DNA of 64,000 nt from Desulfomonile tiedjei (GCA_016212925.1 JACRDF010000011.1:86474-150473); one strand, 5' to 3'; positions 43,250 through 52,770 are shown, counted from the first letter of the stretch. Numbers and translations: made by a program. The notes: generated by a model from the sequence alone, not told the origin.

Positions 43250-44636
43250 CAAAATGAAAAGAACCATCTCGGATGAATTGGCCTCTGATCCCAGGGTAAT
43301 CCAAGCAAAACGGCAGTTGCTGGATGTTCTGGTCGAATATCAAGAGCGTATCAAGGGCATCAGACCGCCGGACCCTGACCTGAGAGTCCCGTACGATGCG
43401 TTTCTGAAGGAATTCGGCGACCTGCGGGGAGGAGCGCTCTTTTTCCCGTACCTCGGCAGCGGCTTGGGGAATGGTGTATTGGTGGAACTTGCGGACGGTA
43501 GCGTAAAGTACGACTTCATTTCAGGGATCGGGGTTCATCACTGGGGCCACAGTCACCCTGCGATCGTTGAAGCCCTGCTCAATGCAGCCATGAGAGACAC
43601 GGTGATGCAGGGAAACTTGCAGCAGAATGTCGAAAGCGTCTCTCTGGCTCGCACCATACTTTCGGCGGCAAATCGCAAAGGCGCTGAACTGGGCCATTGT
43701 TTCTTTTCCACCAGCGGAGCCATGGCCAATGAAAACGCATTGAAGATAATCTTCCAAAAGAAGTATCCAGCGGATCGTATTCTGGCTTTCGAAGGCTGCT
43801 TCATGGGGAGGACGCTCGCGCTCTCTCAGATCACGGACAAGGCCGCGTATAGAGAGTGCTTGCCGCCTTCCCTTTCGGTTGATTATGTGCCTTTTTTCGA
43901 CCCTGCGCGACCTGACGAAAGTATTCGAGCAGCCTTGGATTGTCTTGAACGCTATTTGGCTCGCTATCCCGGCAAACATGCAGCAATGTGCATCGAGCTG
44001 GTGCTGGGTGAAGGGGGCTTCCATCCGGGCACACGTGACTTTTTCCTTTCGCTGATAGAGGTCCTGCGGCAGCACCAAGTAGCTATAATGGTAGATGAAA
44101 TCCAGACATTCAGCCGCACCACGGAACTCTTCGCGTACCAGTATTTCGGCTTGGATGATTACGTCGATGTGGTAACCATCGGCAAATCCTCTCAGGTTTG
44201 CGCCACCCTGTTCCGTGACGAGTTCAAACCCAGGCCCGGCTTGCTAAGCCAGACCTTCACCGGGAGCACGTCAGCCCTTTTCGCGGCCGAGGTAATTATC
44301 CGCGGGCTCATTGAACGCGACTTTTTCGGCCCCGACGGCAGGATCGCCAAGCTTCACGATCATTTTGAGACTCGCCTCAAGCAGATACAGGAGCGCCTTC
44401 CGGGTTTGATTGCCGGACCTTTCGGCATCGGCGCGATGATTGCTTTCACCCCGTTCAACGGCGATCACGAGAAGGTGGTTAAATTCGTTCACGCGTTGTT
44501 CGATGCCGGGGTGATAAGCTTCTACGCGGGCTCGGATCTCTCCAGGGTCCGCTTCCTGCTGCCCGTTGCAGCGGTAACATTTGATGACATAGACGCTGTT
44601 TGCGCAATTTTGGAGCGGACTCTGCGAAGCGCTTAA
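43242..44636 (+). CDS. Class III aminotransferase, probable succinylornithine transaminase role
   Basis: This 464-residue PLP enzyme belongs to the acetylornithine/ornithine aminotransferase class. The PLP-binding lysine lies in VTIGKSSQV; HCFFSTSGAMANENALK and IMVDEIQTFSR are the other signatures. It is longer than typical AstC (about 400 residues) because of an N-terminal extension of about 70 residues. Its position before astA and astD suggests it transaminates N2-succinylornithine in the AST pathway, but lysine or other omega-amino acids are possible. I kept the TTG at 43242 since AGGA lies seven bases upstream; ATG 43254 is the alternative. Confidence 0.75.
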   Translation: MCSKMKRTISDELASDPRVIQAKRQLLDVLVEYQERIKGIRPPDPDLRVPYDAFLKEFGDLRGGALFFPYLGSGLGNGVLVELADGSVKYDFISGIGVHHWGHSHPAIVEALLNAAMRDTVMQGNLQQNVESVSLARTILSAANRKGAELGHCFFSTSGAMANENALKIIFQKKYPADRILAFEGCFMGRTLALSQITDKAAYRECLPPSLSVDYVPFFDPARPDESIRAALDCLERYLARYPGKHAAMCIELVLGEGGFHPGTRDFFLSLIEVLRQHQVAIMVDEIQTFSRTTELFAYQYFGLDDYVDVVTIGKSSQVCATLFRDEFKPRPGLLSQTFTGSTSALFAAEVIIRGLIERDFFGPDGRIAKLHDHFETRLKQIQERLPGLIAGPFGIGAMIAFTPFNGDHEKVVKFVHALFDAGVISFYAGSDLSRVRFLLPVAAVTFDDIDAVCAILERTLRSA

Positions 44637-44837
44637 ACTGATTTGTAATGCCTCGGGGGACACATTGGGTTAAGTTTTTTGGTGTTCTTTTGGGGCCGGC
44701 GCGGGCCGCATGGTTCGGCTCGGCGCGTAAATCCATGCCTCTCGTGTGGGGGGACGGCATGCGTGCCCCACGTAGAGTCAAACGCTATTCTCAACGCGTG
44801 ACGCCGGATTTTCGGAGCAGAAAGAGGAACTGTGAGA

Positions 44838-45881
44838 ATGTTCGTAGTCCGTCCCGTAAACATGGAAGATTTGGACCGGCTCACCGAGCTGGCCACTAAG
44901 GCACACTTTGGTCTCACCTCGTTGCCTAAAGACAGGGATCTCCTACAAAAGAAAATTGCCGAATCCGTGCACAGTTTCTCGAAGTCGCTGGAAGAGCCAA
45001 AAGGGGAAATCTATTTGTTCGTCCTGGAGGATCTCGACTCCCACGCTGTTGTGGGCACGAGTTGCATCGTCTCCAAGGTGGGCGGCTTTCAGCCCTTCTA
45101 CGCGTATCGAATACAGTCCTGCATTCATGCTTCGGAAAGCTTGGGTATTCGTAAAGAAATTCCGTCACTTCATCTGGTAACGGAACACAGTGGCCCTTCC
45201 GAAATAGGGGGGCTCTTTCTCGCGCCTGAATATCGCAAGCATGGCAACGGACGGCTGCTCTCGCTGTTTCGCTTTCTGTTTATGACTGAATTTTCGCGCT
45301 GCTTCGAGGAATCAGTGATTGCCGAGATGAGGGGCGTGGTGGACGAACGTGGCTTTTCTCCATTCTGGGAGGCCCTTGGGCGCCATTTCTTCGACATGGA
45401 TTACCCCCGAGCGGATCACCTTTCCGCGGCAGACAAGAGGTTCATTGCGGATTTGATGCCTACCTGTCCCATTTATATTCCCTTGCTGCCCAAGTCCGCT
45501 CAGGATGTGATCGGTCAGGTGCATGAAAATACCAAACCCGCGCTGAAGCTTCTTCAGGATGAGGGCTTCGCTCTTACGGGCATGATAGACATTTTCGAAG
45601 CCGGGCCTATCGTAATTTGTAGGCTGGAACATATTCGTATAGTAAAGGAAAGCACAATTGACGCGGTCGCGGAGATTTCAAGCAATGAAGCCGAAAAGGC
45701 CGGATTCATAATCGCCAACACTCGCAAAGATTTCCGTGCATGCGCGGGCAATGTGGAAAAGCTATCCGGGGGCGGCCTGCGAATTGAGCGCCAAGCTGCG
45801 GGGGCGTTGAAGTTGAAGATAGGCGACAGAGTGCGCTTCGGCCCGATTCGCCCTTCCCTTTCGCAACAGGAGCGCCGGTGA
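44838..45881 (+). CDS. astA: Arginine N-succinyltransferase
   Basis: This 347-residue protein aligns with E. coli AstA: FVVRPVNMEDLDRLTELA, GLTSLP, SEIGGLFLAPEYRKHGNGRLLS, VVAEMRGV-like VIAEMRGVVDERGFSPFWEALG, FFDMDYPRADHLS, and AQDVIGQVHENTKPA. It transfers succinyl from succinyl-CoA to arginine, the first step of the ammonia-producing AST route. ATG 44838 is preceded by AGAGGA and matches the family N-terminus better than GTG 44832. It overlaps astD at its stop codon. Some 200 non-coding bases separate it from the aminotransferase. Confidence 0.95.
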   Translation: MFVVRPVNMEDLDRLTELATKAHFGLTSLPKDRDLLQKKIAESVHSFSKSLEEPKGEIYLFVLEDLDSHAVVGTSCIVSKVGGFQPFYAYRIQSCIHASESLGIRKEIPSLHLVTEHSGPSEIGGLFLAPEYRKHGNGRLLSLFRFLFMTEFSRCFEESVIAEMRGVVDERGFSPFWEALGRHFFDMDYPRADHLSAADKRFIADLMPTCPIYIPLLPKSAQDVIGQVHENTKPALKLLQDEGFALTGMIDIFEAGPIVICRLEHIRIVKESTIDAVAEISSNEAEKAGFIIANTRKDFRACAGNVEKLSGGGLRIERQAAGALKLKIGDRVRFGPIRPSLSQQERR

Positions 45882-47350
45882 TGACGGAGAAAACACATTT
45901 CATAGACGGCAAATGGACTCAAGGCGCGGGTCCGGAATTCCGTTCAACCGACCCGGCCACCGGTGAACCTGTATGGACGGGTTTGTCCGCGGCTCCTGAT
46001 GATGTAAAACAAGCTGTCGAAGCGGCTGGAACGGCGTTCGAAACATGGTCTGCCAGGTCTCCCGAGGAGAGGTTGCAGTATCTTGAAAGCTTCAGGGAAA
46101 ACCTAACCGCGCAGAAGGACCAAATGGCGGAGATCATCTGCCTCGATACCGGCAAACCTCGATGGGAAGCGCTTACCGAGGCAGGGGCCATGATCGCGAA
46201 GGTGGACATCTCAATTCAAGCCTATCATGATCGTCGCAGCACCGTGACGGAAGAACTCGCCGGCGGTTTAGCAGCCACCCGCTTCAAGCCCCATGGCGTC
46301 GTAGCCGTATTCGGCCCTTTCAACCTTCCGGGCCATCTCCCGAACGGGCATATTGTGCCGGCTCTCCTGGCAGGGAACACCGTGGTTTTCAAGCCGAGCG
46401 AGCAGGCGCCCGCGGTGGCTCTCAAAACTATGGAACTGTGGGAAGCCGCGGGACTACCCCATGGGGTGCTCAACATGGTTCAGGGAGCGCGAGAGACCGG
46501 CATAGCGCTGGCCCAGCATCCGGGCATCGAGGGATTGTTTTTCACCGGGAGTGCCGACACTGGCCGAGCCTTGCACAAAGCCTTTGCAGGCTGGCCGGAT
46601 AAAATCCTCGCGTTGGAAATGGGAGGAAACAATCCTCTCTTGGTTCATGAGGTTTCGGACTTGAACGCGGCTGCTTATCTGACCGTGGAGTCTGCGTTCA
46701 TCACCGCGGGGCAGCGCTGCACTTGCGCGCGTCGATTGGTAGTGCCGGAAGGGACCGCTGGAGATAGTTTTATTCAACGCCTCATGGTGGTCATGTCAAA
46801 AATCAAGGTGGGTTCTTTCAGAGAGTTCCCCGAACCTTTTATGGGACCTGTAATATCCGAGAACGTGGCTGAAGGTTTATCCTTGGCACAGGATGCCATG
46901 AGCAGTGACGGCGGGAAAGTCCTGGTTAAAATGGAACGCCTGGAAAGGCCGGGGTGGTTCCTCTCACCAGGGCTCATTGACGTCACGGAGGTCAAGAACC
47001 GGAAAGACGCGGAATTCTTCGGTCCCCTTCTCCAGTTGATCAGGGTCCCGGATTTCGACGCCGCGATTCGGGAAGCCAATAATACCGCTTATGGACTCGC
47101 AGCGGGGCTGCTCAGTGATAACAAGGGACTGTACGACCGGTTCTTTCGTAAGGTGCGAGCAGGCGTCATAAATTGGAATCGCCAGACCACCGGAGCCAGC
47201 GGGAAAATGCCTTTCGGCGGCGTAGGAGCCAGCGGCAACCATCGGCCCAGCGGGTATTATGCCGCGGATTATTGCTCTTATCCGATCGCTTCCATGGAAA
47301 TCGACAGCGTCAAAATCCCGGCCGGCTTACCACCTGGCATTGAGCTGTAA
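45881..47350 (+). CDS. astD: N-succinylglutamate 5-semialdehyde dehydrogenase
   Basis: This 489-residue aldehyde dehydrogenase is most like AstD. It oxidises succinylglutamate semialdehyde to succinylglutamate with NAD. The catalytic cysteine lies in ITAGQRCTCARRL, the general base Glu in LALEMGGNNP, and the NAD-binding glycine in FTGSADTG. GVIGPFNLP-like VAVFGPFNLPGHLPNGHI is family-specific. The ATG overlaps the astA stop (TGATG), implying coupled translation. Length is normal. Confidence 0.9.
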   Translation: MTEKTHFIDGKWTQGAGPEFRSTDPATGEPVWTGLSAAPDDVKQAVEAAGTAFETWSARSPEERLQYLESFRENLTAQKDQMAEIICLDTGKPRWEALTEAGAMIAKVDISIQAYHDRRSTVTEELAGGLAATRFKPHGVVAVFGPFNLPGHLPNGHIVPALLAGNTVVFKPSEQAPAVALKTMELWEAAGLPHGVLNMVQGARETGIALAQHPGIEGLFFTGSADTGRALHKAFAGWPDKILALEMGGNNPLLVHEVSDLNAAAYLTVESAFITAGQRCTCARRLVVPEGTAGDSFIQRLMVVMSKIKVGSFREFPEPFMGPVISENVAEGLSLAQDAMSSDGGKVLVKMERLERPGWFLSPGLIDVTEVKNRKDAEFFGPLLQLIRVPDFDAAIREANNTAYGLAAGLLSDNKGLYDRFFRKVRAGVINWNRQTTGASGKMPFGGVGASGNHRPSGYYAADYCSYPIASMEIDSVKIPAGLPPGIEL

Positions 47351-47363
47351 AAGAGCGCCAAAT

Positions 47364-47583
47364 TATAGTAGTTGCCGAAATATTAGTCCTATTCGAGAGG
47401 ACGCCATTCCGTCATTCCTGCGATCCCCAAGTTTACCCCGGTGCAAACCGGGGCAGGAATCTAGTCCAGCGTCTCGCGGGATTCCCTGGGTTCCCGCCTT
47501 CGCGGGAACGACAGGGTGAGCAAAGCAGAGATGGCGGCGACTCATAGGGGGCTAACAGACATTATTTCTGGCAATTGCCATAG
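47364..47583 (+). mobile_element. MITE-like element, family A, copy 2
   Basis: This non-coding element of about 220 bp lies between astD and astB. The left end is TATAGTAGTTGCCGAAATA and the right end, read inward, TATGGCAATTGCCAGAAAT. The internal core has the same CATTCCTGCG and TTCCCGCC-CGCGGGAACGACAGG arms as the other copies. Its right end lies 28 bp before the astB start codon, so it can affect astB expression. Confidence 0.65.
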
Positions 47584-47611
47584 TTATCGCTTCTTGACTA
47601 TGAGGGACGGA

Positions 47612-48958
47612 ATGGAAGTCAATTTCGACGGCTTGGTAGGCCCGACGCACAATTATTCGGGGCTGTCGTACGGAAATGTCGCGTCCCTGGAGCACCGGCT
47701 GACCGTTTCCAATCCTAGGGCCGCTGTCTTGCAGGGGCTCGAAAAAATGAAGCTCCTGGCCGATCTCGGAGTCAAACAGGGAATATTGCCCCCCCAGGAA
47801 AGGCCCGATTTTATGGCCCTCCGACGCTTGGGGTTCAGAGGGACCGAAGCCCAAGTGCTGGCTGAGGCAGCGCGGGAGGCTCCCTCCCTGCTCGCCGCAT
47901 GTTACAGTGCGTCCAGCATGTGGGCGGCGAACGCAGCCACCGTCTCACCAGCCGCGGATACCGCAGATGCTCGGGTCCACTTCACTCCGGCCAATCTCGT
48001 GAGCCACTTTCATAGGTCAATCGAACCGCCTTTCACCGCCGCGATGCTCAAAGCCATCTTCAAGGATGAATCGACGTTTGCCTATCACTCGCCGTTGCCG
48101 GCTGCGATGCAGTTTTGCGACGAGGGCGCGGCCAACCACGTCCGTTTATGCTCCGCGCATGATTCTCCCGGAATCGAACTGTTCGTGTACGGGCGAAGGG
48201 CCTTCGGCCCGGCCGAACCAGGCCCGAAGGTGTACCCCGCGAGACAGTCCTTGGAGGCATCTTCCGCTGTGGCCAGGCTGCACGGGCTCGATCCCCAAAA
48301 AACGCTGTTCGTCCGGCAAAATCCCGCAGCCATAGACGCTGGTGTGTTTCACAACGATGTCATATCCGTGGGAAACGAGAATGTTCTCTTGTATCATTCA
48401 GAAGCCTATTCCGAAGCTGCCCGGTTCGCGGACAAGCTCAAGAGCGTCTTTTCGGAACACTGCGGGGACGAATTGATAGCAATAGAGATTACTGCGAAAC
48501 AGGTGCCGCTTGCCGATGCGGTGCATTCTTACCTTTTCAACAGCCAACTTGTCACTCTTCCCGACGGGAGCATGTGTTTGATAGCGCCTATGGAATGCGC
48601 GGAAAACCGGAAAATCGGGATGGCAATCGACCAGATACTCGCAGCGGACAATCCGATCCGGAAAGTCGAGTACATTGACATCAGGCAAAGTATGAAAAAT
48701 GGGGGAGGCCCGGCTTGCTTGCGCCTTCGGATCGTCCTGACACGGCAGGACATCGCGCGGACCCACCAGGGAGTTTTCTTAACCGACAGCCTGTACGACG
48801 ATCTCAAGGTCTGGGCGAACCGCCACTACCGGGATCGCCTGCATCCGGACGACTTGGCAGACATGTCTCTAGTGCTGGAAGTCAGGTCCTGCCTGGATGA
48901 TCTGACGCAACTTTTGGGGCTTGGTCCTGTTTACCCGTTCCAGAAGGTAGGCTCATAG
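47612..48958 (+). CDS. astB: N-succinylarginine dihydrolase
   Basis: This 448-residue enzyme converts N2-succinylarginine to succinylornithine, CO2 and two ammonia. It aligns with AstB from MEVNFDGLVGPTHNYSGLSYGNVA through CYSASSMWAANAATVSP, DEGAANHVRLC, FHNDVISVGNENVL and QSMKNGGGPACLRLRIVL. The catalytic Cys lies C-terminal, near the end in RSCLDDLTQL or the equivalent. The frame is open upstream to 47516, but that part is MITE sequence. ATG 47612, just after GAGGG, matches the E. coli start; ATG 47600 is possible. Confidence 0.95.
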   Translation: MEVNFDGLVGPTHNYSGLSYGNVASLEHRLTVSNPRAAVLQGLEKMKLLADLGVKQGILPPQERPDFMALRRLGFRGTEAQVLAEAAREAPSLLAACYSASSMWAANAATVSPAADTADARVHFTPANLVSHFHRSIEPPFTAAMLKAIFKDESTFAYHSPLPAAMQFCDEGAANHVRLCSAHDSPGIELFVYGRRAFGPAEPGPKVYPARQSLEASSAVARLHGLDPQKTLFVRQNPAAIDAGVFHNDVISVGNENVLLYHSEAYSEAARFADKLKSVFSEHCGDELIAIEITAKQVPLADAVHSYLFNSQLVTLPDGSMCLIAPMECAENRKIGMAIDQILAADNPIRKVEYIDIRQSMKNGGGPACLRLRIVLTRQDIARTHQGVFLTDSLYDDLKVWANRHYRDRLHPDDLADMSLVLEVRSCLDDLTQLLGLGPVYPFQKVGS

Positions 48959-48983
48959 ATGGCGAAGGTCTTGCAACTGCGAT

Positions 48984-50036
48984 TTATTTGCCGTTCAGCA
49001 GCCGGTAAAGCCTGTCAACAATCTGGTCCGCCAGTTTGTCAGCTAGCTCTGTGGAAAGCTTCTCGACCACCTTGTCCGCAATTTCTTCAGCCAGAGTATC
49101 TGATAGCTCTTCAGCTTCCACCGCTTCGACAATCTCCGTCCGAGGTGCAGCTTGGGCAGCCTCTTTGGTAGACGAGCCAACATCCTTCATCCCGTCTGAA
49201 CCATCGCGTTGTAGATTAGGTACGATGTGACCCGGGACGCGCATTCGAGGCGACGGGTAAACGCCTGATGGCGGCTCCCAAAGTCTACCTCCCGGCAGTT
49301 CCCCTGGCTCTTCATCGCCCAAAAAGGCGGTGCGGCCGGCAACGTCTTCCTGGCCCCCCATCGGCTCGTCCGAGACTGCCTCCCCACCATCGTGCTTGAT
49401 AGGTCCATCCAATGAGACGTCCAGATCGGCAAAATCATCCAAAGTATAGCGAAAATCGTGGTTAACGTATTTGACAAAACAGTTGGCCAACTGACCGGGC
49501 ACCCTGCCGTTGAATGTCCCGGGGAGTCTCATCACCGAGTCAATTTTCACCGTAGTTTGACAGAGGAAATAATTGTTCACTCGGGCGAGAAGCCGTTCGG
49601 CCGTCTCTATGCTGGTCAGGGGCATCACCTCTTTGAGAAGCCAGTAAAGATGAACTCCCCAGCCTGATTCGACGATGATGGACGGGGGCAGCGGAAATGA
49701 TCTAATTGCCTTTGCCGCTTGAGATTTGTTCGAAAAGTAAGTATTTGCCCCTGAGTACCCTGAAGAGTTGAAATCGAGTCCTGCCCAAACTGCGGTAATG
49801 TACGAAATCTGCGCCCTTTCCGCCTTCATGGTTTCGTGCGGGCAAACACCGAAGAACACGTTCTGATCTTCGTCATAAGGCTCTTTAGCCAGGATCTCAA
49901 GATTGGGAAAATAGCGGGTGCTCACGCGGGCGTCCAAACGTCTGATGGCCCTCACCATGATAAACCCTTCCCTCTTGAGGAAATAATCGCCGAAGAGAGC
50001 TTCCAGAAAATCTTTTCTGGAGAATTTCCTGGCCAT
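48984..50036 (-). CDS. Archaeo-eukaryotic primase-like protein with altered catalytic motif
   Basis: This 350-residue protein has an AEP/RepB-type primase-polymerase core. Motif I is ITAVWAGLDFNS (D88 kept; the usual first Asp at 86 is Gly), motif II is ESGWGVHLYW (H129), and motif III is KIDSVMRLPGTFN (D166). The C-terminal part (about 205-300) is low-complexity, and a terminal amphipathic helix (LADKLADQIVDRLYRLL) may oligomerise. No helicase or plasmid gene is adjacent. It may be a domesticated or inactive replication protein from a mobile element; I cannot say whether activity survives. Confidence 0.6.
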   Translation of the reverse strand: MARKFSRKDFLEALFGDYFLKREGFIMVRAIRRLDARVSTRYFPNLEILAKEPYDEDQNVFFGVCPHETMKAERAQISYITAVWAGLDFNSSGYSGANTYFSNKSQAAKAIRSFPLPPSIIVESGWGVHLYWLLKEVMPLTSIETAERLLARVNNYFLCQTTVKIDSVMRLPGTFNGRVPGQLANCFVKYVNHDFRYTLDDFADLDVSLDGPIKHDGGEAVSDEPMGGQEDVAGRTAFLGDEEPGELPGGRLWEPPSGVYPSPRMRVPGHIVPNLQRDGSDGMKDVGSSTKEAAQAAPRTEIVEAVEAEELSDTLAEEIADKVVEKLSTELADKLADQIVDRLYRLLNGK

Positions 50037-50316
50037 GTGGGGAATCCTGTAAGATGAAAGTGAGGATTAACGCGGGGGATATTGTATTTATGATGTCTTC
50101 AACTGTCAACGATTACCTACGGATAGGGTCAAGTTTTCCCCGCGGCGCAGTGTATGTGAGAGATTGCACCCGGATGAGGCCGCGACCCAAGATCGAACGG
50201 CACGATTGCCGGCTTTTGTGCTATCATCGGGTGAGCGCAATGCCTTGCCGGCACAAGACCAATTGTTGCTTGCCCTCCCATCCCCGCTAGGATGGTCGGA
50301 ACATGGATGATTCGAC

Positions 50317-51273
50317 ATGAAAGCACTTGTATTTGACGGCGCAATCGCCGTTAGAGACGTTCCCGTGCCGGAACCCGTGGCCGGAGAAGCACTCGTAAAG
50401 GTTCGAATGGCGGGAATCTGCAATACCGATGTGGAAATTACCCGAGGCTATATGAACTATCAAGGGGTCTTAGGACATGAATTTGTCGGGATGGTGGAAA
50501 AATCGTCCGACCCGAAATTGCTCGGGTCACGCGTTGTCGGAGAGATCAATGTGGGATGCGGCGAATGCTCTTTTTGTAGAAAGGGTCTTGAACGCCATTG
50601 CCGTCACAGAACCGTAATGGGGATCCTCGGCCGTGACGGTTCAATGGCCGAATATGTAGCGCTGCCGGTCTCCAATCTCGTCGCGGTTCCCGAGGCCCTG
50701 GAGGATGAGAAAGCCGTCTTCACGGAACCGCTGGCCGCGGCCCTGGAAATCCTTGAACAGATAAGAATCGAGCCCTCGCACAGCATCCTGGTGATCGGTG
50801 ACGGCAAGCTGGGCTTGCTGGTCAGCATGGCGTTGAGGCTGACAGGGTGCGATCTGACCCTGGTGGGAAAACATGCCGGAAAGCTGGGCGTATTCGCTGA
50901 CCAGGGCGGTTCAATAGCACTTCTCGACACATTTTCTTCGTCGAAAGATCGGTTCGACGTGGTTGTCGAAGCCTCGGGCCATCCATCCGGCTGGGACCTG
51001 GCGGTCAAACGAGTTAAGCCAAGGGGCACCCTAGTACTGAAGAGCACTTACCACGGAGACCTGAACTTTAATCCGGCTCCGCTGGTCATTGACGAGATTA
51101 CTGTGATCGGCTCCAGGTGTGGAAGATTTGGCCCGGCTCTGAGGGTCATGGAACGAGGCTTCATAGACCCTTCCCCTCTGATTTCAGCAATCTTCCCCTT
51201 GGAGCAGGCCGAGGAGGCCTTCGGAAAATCACAGGATCGCGATGCGCTAAAGGTATTGTTAAGGATACCTTGA
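50317..51273 (+). CDS. Zinc-dependent medium-chain alcohol dehydrogenase family protein
   Basis: This 318-residue MDR-family oxidoreductase has the catalytic zinc ligands in GICNTDVE and LGHEFVGMVE, and the structural zinc cysteines in GCGECSFCRKGLERHC. The NAD-binding loop VIGDGKLGLLVSMAL is slightly shortened relative to GxGxxG. The fold is truncated compared with standard ADH (about 350 residues), mainly near the C-terminus. Substrate unknown; sorbitol- or threonine-dehydrogenase-like enzymes have the same cysteine pattern. Confidence 0.8.
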   Translation: MKALVFDGAIAVRDVPVPEPVAGEALVKVRMAGICNTDVEITRGYMNYQGVLGHEFVGMVEKSSDPKLLGSRVVGEINVGCGECSFCRKGLERHCRHRTVMGILGRDGSMAEYVALPVSNLVAVPEALEDEKAVFTEPLAAALEILEQIRIEPSHSILVIGDGKLGLLVSMALRLTGCDLTLVGKHAGKLGVFADQGGSIALLDTFSSSKDRFDVVVEASGHPSGWDLAVKRVKPRGTLVLKSTYHGDLNFNPAPLVIDEITVIGSRCGRFGPALRVMERGFIDPSPLISAIFPLEQAEEAFGKSQDRDALKVLLRIP

Positions 51274-51290
51274 CCCAATAGTTGCCCTTT

Positions 51291-51480
51291 TATAGCCATT
51301 GCCAAAAGTAATGGCCTATTTACGACCCGTCACCCCGGCGAACGCCGGATCGGAGTCCGGGGCAGGCCCCGGGGTCCAGTCCCGCGCGGAACGCGGGATT
51401 GATAGGACTGGATTCCGGCCCCCGTCGGAATGACGGTATAAGGCAACGTCGAATCGGCCAAACTCTTGGCAACTGGTGTA
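51291..51480 (+). mobile_element. MITE-like element, family A, copy 3
   Basis: This copy of about 190 bp starts TATAGCCATTGCCAAAAGT and ends (read inward) TACACCAGTTGCCAAGAGT. The core holds palindromes CGGCGAACGCCG and CCCGCGCGGAACGCGGG, and GGAATGACGG. It lies just after the alcohol dehydrogenase gene. Confidence 0.65.
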
Positions 51481-51620
51481 AGCTTCCATTTCCAGAATAA
51501 GAAACAAGCACTATCGGTAGCCGTCACAATTACTGAAAACTGGGCAAAATTTGCTACGCCACCTTTTAGAATTGATTTTTTGTTTGACGGCAGGTAAAAT
51601 GCAATCTCTGAGGTGAAAGG

Positions 51621-51884
51621 ATGAAACCGCTGGCACTGATGACTTTCGTTGTGATGGTAGCTGCCGCGCTGCTCGTTTCCGGGGCCGCAGCGGACAATAG
51701 CTTTCCATCCGCGCCTGCCACAGCCGGTCAGCCTCCAAACCCCGCCCTATCAAAGGCACAACAGCAGATTTTCTACGGATATGTGCCGCCCCCACCCATC
51801 CGACATACGTGGCCCGGCGGATACAGGGCCATCATTCACGAAATGTTCAACAACCTTATGGAACATATGACAGGCCACTATTGA
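51621..51884 (+). CDS. Small exported protein
   Basis: This 87-residue protein has a clear signal peptide (MKPLALMTFVVMVAAALLVSG, cleavage near GAAAD). The mature part is about 62 residues, proline-rich (YVPPPPIRHTWPGG), and ends in a Met/His-rich helix (MFNNLMEHMTGHY) that could bind a metal. I do not recognise it. AGGTGAAAGG precedes the ATG. Confidence 0.55.
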   Translation: MKPLALMTFVVMVAAALLVSGAAADNSFPSAPATAGQPPNPALSKAQQQIFYGYVPPPPIRHTWPGGYRAIIHEMFNNLMEHMTGHY

Positions 51885-52099
51885 TGGCTTAGAACGAGCC
51901 CCCTCGTCGGCCACCGCCTAGCCTCGCCCGGCAATTCGATAAAATCTCCAAATTTCGACCCAAAGCTTCCCCGATATCTGCGATCATTCGGCAGGCACAC
52001 CCATTACGTTTCGATGCCCCCAGGCAGCCGCTCACCTTTGACACCACGGCCGCTCATGATTAAAGAAACTGATAGATGTTGGACGGCGGAGGTGTAATT

Positions 52100-52447
52100 A
52101 TGGAAAACCCGACAGAAAAAATGGGCGCTCAATGTGGATGCGATCCTTTTCCCACGCCTTTGTCGGGCGGCGGCTGCGAGGGCTGCTCCCCTAACGTTGT
52201 ACTTACGTGTGAAGAGAGTTCCATCCTGGCGCAAATGAGGGAAATCAAGGGCCAGGTGCGCGCCATCGAAGATCGTCTACACGCGATCCAGGGCCATATT
52301 TCAACCGCCCCGGAAGGACCGCGTTCGGAATGGACCGAACTATCGGGTCAACTGGAAGGCTTGCGAAGTCAGTGGCAGGACTGGACTGTCAAGCTTGACG
52401 AGGCCATACACCACAAAATGGTATTATTGGGTCATCGCGAACCCTGA
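52100..52447 (+). CDS. Cys-rich N-terminus plus coiled-coil hypothetical protein
   Basis: This 115-residue protein begins with a cluster of cysteines (CGCDPF, GGGCEGCS, LTCEE) that could bind a metal. A roughly 70-residue coiled coil follows (ILAQMREIKGQVRAIEDRLH and on). GGAGGTG lies just upstream of ATG 52100. The coiled-coil part recalls small regulators of multimeric complexes, but no family is recognisable. Confidence 0.55.
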   Translation: MENPTEKMGAQCGCDPFPTPLSGGGCEGCSPNVVLTCEESSILAQMREIKGQVRAIEDRLHAIQGHISTAPEGPRSEWTELSGQLEGLRSQWQDWTVKLDEAIHHKMVLLGHREP

Positions 52448-52770
52448 TCCGAACCACGGGGCTTAAATAGACTTCTTTAGAGGGGATTTTCCTGCTGCCG
52501 GTTCTTCACACGGAAGTTTGTGTGCGGGGAGATATGGTCGCGTCCAGCCCTTTCGGCGCTTCAGGATGGAGGAGTTATGCTCCATTCCCACGCCACGCGA
52601 AACATTCAATTCGTTTGACATTCCCGCTTTTCCTCTGGTAACTGAATCCACCATTTGGTCTCCGAGTTTCATTCACGCGGAAATTCTTCTTTTCGGCCGG
52701 TTTTGGCCGCGTCGCGCGTCGAACAGAGGAGACACTTGCATCCCCACACTTTCCCAGGGATCCTAAACTT
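52448..52770 (+). other. Intergenic region, no supported gene
   Basis: This 323-bp stretch lies between the Cys-rich protein and the flippase. A plus-strand frame (52518-52766) has no ribosome binding site and unlikely composition. The leader of the flippase gene probably lies here. Confidence 0.35.

Noticed and set aside
47516..47611. N-terminal extension of AstB
   Set aside because: These codons lie within or next to the MITE-like element, and the family N-terminus matches only from 47612.
52518..52766. 82-codon frame before the flippase
   Set aside because: No ribosome binding site, unlikely composition, and no recognisable motif.
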